Source: Victivallales bacterium (GTDB lineage Bacteria; Verrucomicrobiota; Lentisphaeria; Oligosphaerales; Oligosphaeraceae). Taken from it: a DNA stretch of 14,414 bases. A program made the translations under genes and the position numbers. Shown in pieces: positions 12,290-14,414 of the stretch. How positions within the stretch are numbered: position 1 is the stretch's first letter; each line of letters starts with the position of its first letter. The notes beneath the pieces are model-generated. The model was not told the DNA's origin, did not search any database, and saw nothing but the letters and a program-made list of their open reading frames with translations. Location of the stretch: contig JAGCTA010000378.1 of the NCBI GenBank assembly GCA_017963875.1, positions 1-14,414 on the forward strand. Reading direction: 5' to 3'.

Positions 12290-14278
12290 ATGAAAAACGA
12301 TGTCTTTACAATAGAATTCAATGCGAGCAACGGAACTGTTGCATCTCTTGTCTTGAACGATGATCCAGATCGGATGAATTGGGTCGAGGGAATGTGCGAC
12401 TGGGGACAGCCAGTTGGCATGGATTTTGTCAGCATGACCATTGAAGACAATGAGGTACGTTCCCTCTACCGAAAGGAGACATTGGAACTTGAAGTCGTTC
12501 GCACGCTTTCTGCCGACTCCCTGACTGAACGGTTCATCTATCGCAATACAGGATATTATGATCTTTATTTCGAGAGGGGAGGCCTTGGCATTTACACGAC
12601 CTTCAATGACAGTTATGAGGATAGCGACATCTGCATCCACCAACGTTGCGATGCCCACGTCTGGTGCGGTGGTGGTTACTCATACGTCCATGCAATGAAG
12701 ATGGGACCTTTTCATACGGATATCGCGCTCGTCTTGACTCAGGGGGCGCTTGACTGCTACAGCGTCGAGCGTGTCATGGAGGAGAGCAGCAATGATCGAG
12801 GCGACATTGTTTTGCATCCTGCTTCCTGCCATTTGCTCCCCCATGACGAAATGGCATTGGAGTGGAAACTTATTGCTTTCCCACACGGTCACTTCCAGGA
12901 AGTGCTTCTTGCGATGGACGAAGGTCTTTGGGTGGAGTTCAAGAGGGAAACGGTTTTCCCTGGCGAAAAGTTTGAACTTACAGTAACGTCGAACCATATA
13001 GGTGACGATGTCTCAGTCGTATGCAAGGGGCATGAGATTCCGTATGTGAAAAGCGGGAAGAGGCTTGTCGTCGAGTATCTTCCACAGGAACAGGGGGAGC
13101 ATCGGTTTGACTTCCGCATGGGGGAAAAGCGTTTCTGTGTCTTTGGATATAGTTGTACGGACTTTGATGAACTTCTTGAAAAAAGAGTTCGTTTCATCTT
13201 GAGCCATCAGCAGATGCTGGATTCCAGAAGTCCGCTTTACGGTGCTTTCATGATTTACGACAACGAGGAGAACTGCCAGTACTACAACTATCGTTGGGGA
13301 GACCACAATGCCAACGGCGAACGAATCGTCATGGGGTTTCTAGTCTGCAAATGGGCCCAGTTGCATCCCGAAGATGTCGAAGCGGCCAAAGCCATTGACC
13401 TTTTTGAAAAATATCTTTTACGAGAAATATACGATGTCGAGACAGGCATTGTGCATCGGAACATCGGCAAGCAATCCACTCGCATTCGGCTCTACGATGC
13501 CGCTGGCCTGATTAATTTTTGGCTGGAACTCTACCGTCTAAAGAAGAAAGACATCTATCTGCAATGGATTGCCAGGTCTATTCGGCAATTCTACTCCGCA
13601 GGCGGTTTTCATTTTTACCCCAACGGTACGCTTTTCTCCGATGCCATCGGGACAATTCGCGAAGCGGGGTTTCAGACGGAGGCGGAAGAATTGACTGCAC
13701 TACTGCGCAAGCATGTGATGCAGATGTGCGCCACGGGACTCAATTATCCCCCTCATGAGGTGCGTTTCGAACAGACCATCGCGACACCCGCCGTCGCCAT
13801 CCCCGCCGCCTATTACAGCAATGTTGAAAAGAATCCAGACATTTTATGCTATATGAGGTCCCAGATTGATCTTTTGAGTCGTTTCTCTGGTGACCAGCCA
13901 GATTATAGGCTCAATGAAATCCCCATTCGCCATTGGGATGAATACTGGTTTGGAAAACGCCGTGTATTTGGAGACACTTGCCCGCAGCAATGTTGCTGCT
14001 TGACGGCGAGATCCTACCGTCTTTATAGCATGGCGACCAATGATGGCGGTTATCGTGAAAAGGCGGCGAAATGCCTGCGCAACTGCCTCTGTCTATTCTC
14101 GCCAGACGGCAGGGCTTCCTGTGCCTATCTTTATCCTTTTTCCGTGACAATGCGTCACAAGGACGGTAGCATTTGCACCCCCAGAGTACGAGGTGAGTTC
14201 TTCGACCCATTCGCCAATGACCAGGACAGCATTCTCTACGTTATTCTGTGCATGGGAGGACGAGAGGCGTTAATGTAG
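12290..14278 (+). CDS. six-hairpin glycosidase-like protein, uncharacterised
   Basis: A 662-residue protein. Residues 1-215 look like a beta-sandwich (starts FTIEFNASNGTVASLVLNDD, typical of sugar-active N-terminal domains). Residues ~216-290 form a second small beta domain. Residues ~291-662 look like an (alpha/alpha)6 barrel of the six-hairpin glycosidase superfamily, with NYRWGDHNANGERIVMGFLV (333-352), RLYDAAGLINFWLELYRL (400-417), and EIPIRHWDEYWFGKRRVFGD (543-562). Acidic residues such as D338, E344, D550 and E551 are candidates for catalysis; this is inference. It has no signal peptide, so it should be cytoplasmic. A cluster of cysteines (CPQQCCC, 564-570) is unusual. The ATG at 12290 has AAGGTG seven bases upstream. 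I do not recognise a named CAZy family. The fold call is moderate and activity, either a hydrolase or a lyase, is unknown. Confidence 0.75.
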   Translation: MKNDVFTIEFNASNGTVASLVLNDDPDRMNWVEGMCDWGQPVGMDFVSMTIEDNEVRSLYRKETLELEVVRTLSADSLTERFIYRNTGYYDLYFERGGLGIYTTFNDSYEDSDICIHQRCDAHVWCGGGYSYVHAMKMGPFHTDIALVLTQGALDCYSVERVMEESSNDRGDIVLHPASCHLLPHDEMALEWKLIAFPHGHFQEVLLAMDEGLWVEFKRETVFPGEKFELTVTSNHIGDDVSVVCKGHEIPYVKSGKRLVVEYLPQEQGEHRFDFRMGEKRFCVFGYSCTDFDELLEKRVRFILSHQQMLDSRSPLYGAFMIYDNEENCQYYNYRWGDHNANGERIVMGFLVCKWAQLHPEDVEAAKAIDLFEKYLLREIYDVETGIVHRNIGKQSTRIRLYDAAGLINFWLELYRLKKKDIYLQWIARSIRQFYSAGGFHFYPNGTLFSDAIGTIREAGFQTEAEELTALLRKHVMQMCATGLNYPPHEVRFEQTIATPAVAIPAAYYSNVEKNPDILCYMRSQIDLLSRFSGDQPDYRLNEIPIRHWDEYWFGKRRVFGDTCPQQCCCLTARSYRLYSMATNDGGYREKAAKCLRNCLCLFSPDGRASCAYLYPFSVTMRHKDGSICTPRVRGEFFDPFANDQDSILYVILCMGGREALM

Positions 14279-14414
14279 ATAGAGCGGGTTTCGTTCTCGT
14301 TTCACTGCCAGCGTACAAGACGGGATTTCCTCAACAACCGAAACTAGCCCGGATCTGTGGATGTACAAGCGTTACTGGGCTTGGAGGTTGGAGGTCAAAT
14401 TATCTCTATCTTCC
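14279..14414. other. non-coding tail at the right window edge
   Basis: 136 bases after the last stop. I see no convincing gene or terminator; only a weak AGCCC (14346-14350) / GGGCT (14377-14381) inverted repeat. A gene starting or ending beyond the edge cannot be excluded. Confidence 0.3.

Noticed and set aside
11851..12450. Open minus-strand frame of about 199 codons across the Minf_1886 gene, the gap and the six-hairpin start
   Set aside because: It is antisense to a recognised family and has a serine-rich, low-information composition.

Overview
The window looks like a chromosomal segment of a PVC-superphylum bacterium, most plausibly a Lentisphaerae/Victivallales-type or related lineage. 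The best pointer is the gene at 11765-12145, which matches the Minf_1886 (Verrucomicrobia/Planctomycetes-restricted) conserved protein family. The unusual solute-binding protein and the several orphan carbohydrate-active proteins fit that picture. No lineage marker such as an rRNA gene is present, so this placement is an inference.

Layout. (1) 2-715 (+): the C-terminal part of long-form HisG (histidine biosynthesis), cut by the left edge. (2) 739-1690 (-): three tightly coupled small genes, DUF3791-like, DUF3990 ADP-ribosyltransferase-like, and a small partner, joined by two 4-base ATGA overlaps. They look like a toxin-antitoxin-type cassette and are visibly more AT-rich than their neighbours. 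(3) 1752-9176 (-): a run of five same-strand genes. In transcription order they are a Gfo/Idh/MocA oxidoreductase, a Uup-type ABC-F ATPase, the nucleotide pyrophosphohydrolase MazG, a sialidase-fold protein whose start overlaps the end of mazG, and a large protein with a hexosaminidase/alpha-glucuronidase-like architecture. (4) 9177-9372: an AT-rich divergent intergenic region. (5) 9373-14278 (+): an exported or membrane-anchored solute-binding protein without a visible transporter, a HIT-family hydrolase with the Minf_1886 protein 8 bases behind it, and a large protein resembling six-hairpin glycosidases.

How they fit together. Housekeeping functions (HisG, MazG, Uup, HIT) are interleaved with carbohydrate-linked functions (Gfo/Idh oxidoreductase, sialidase fold, GH20/67-like, six-hairpin, sugar- or iron-type binding protein). 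None of the three hydrolase-like proteins shows a signal peptide, so if they are enzymes they probably act on imported oligosaccharides in the cytoplasm.

Non-coding structure. No gene-free gap exceeds 300 bases. Three gaps contain clear inverted repeats: 7925-8061 (four consecutive stem-loops, one with a TTCG tetraloop followed by five T), 11147-11179 (a REP-like palindrome) and 12150-12184 (a hairpin just after a stop codon). No tRNA, rRNA, CRISPR array or transposase gene was seen.
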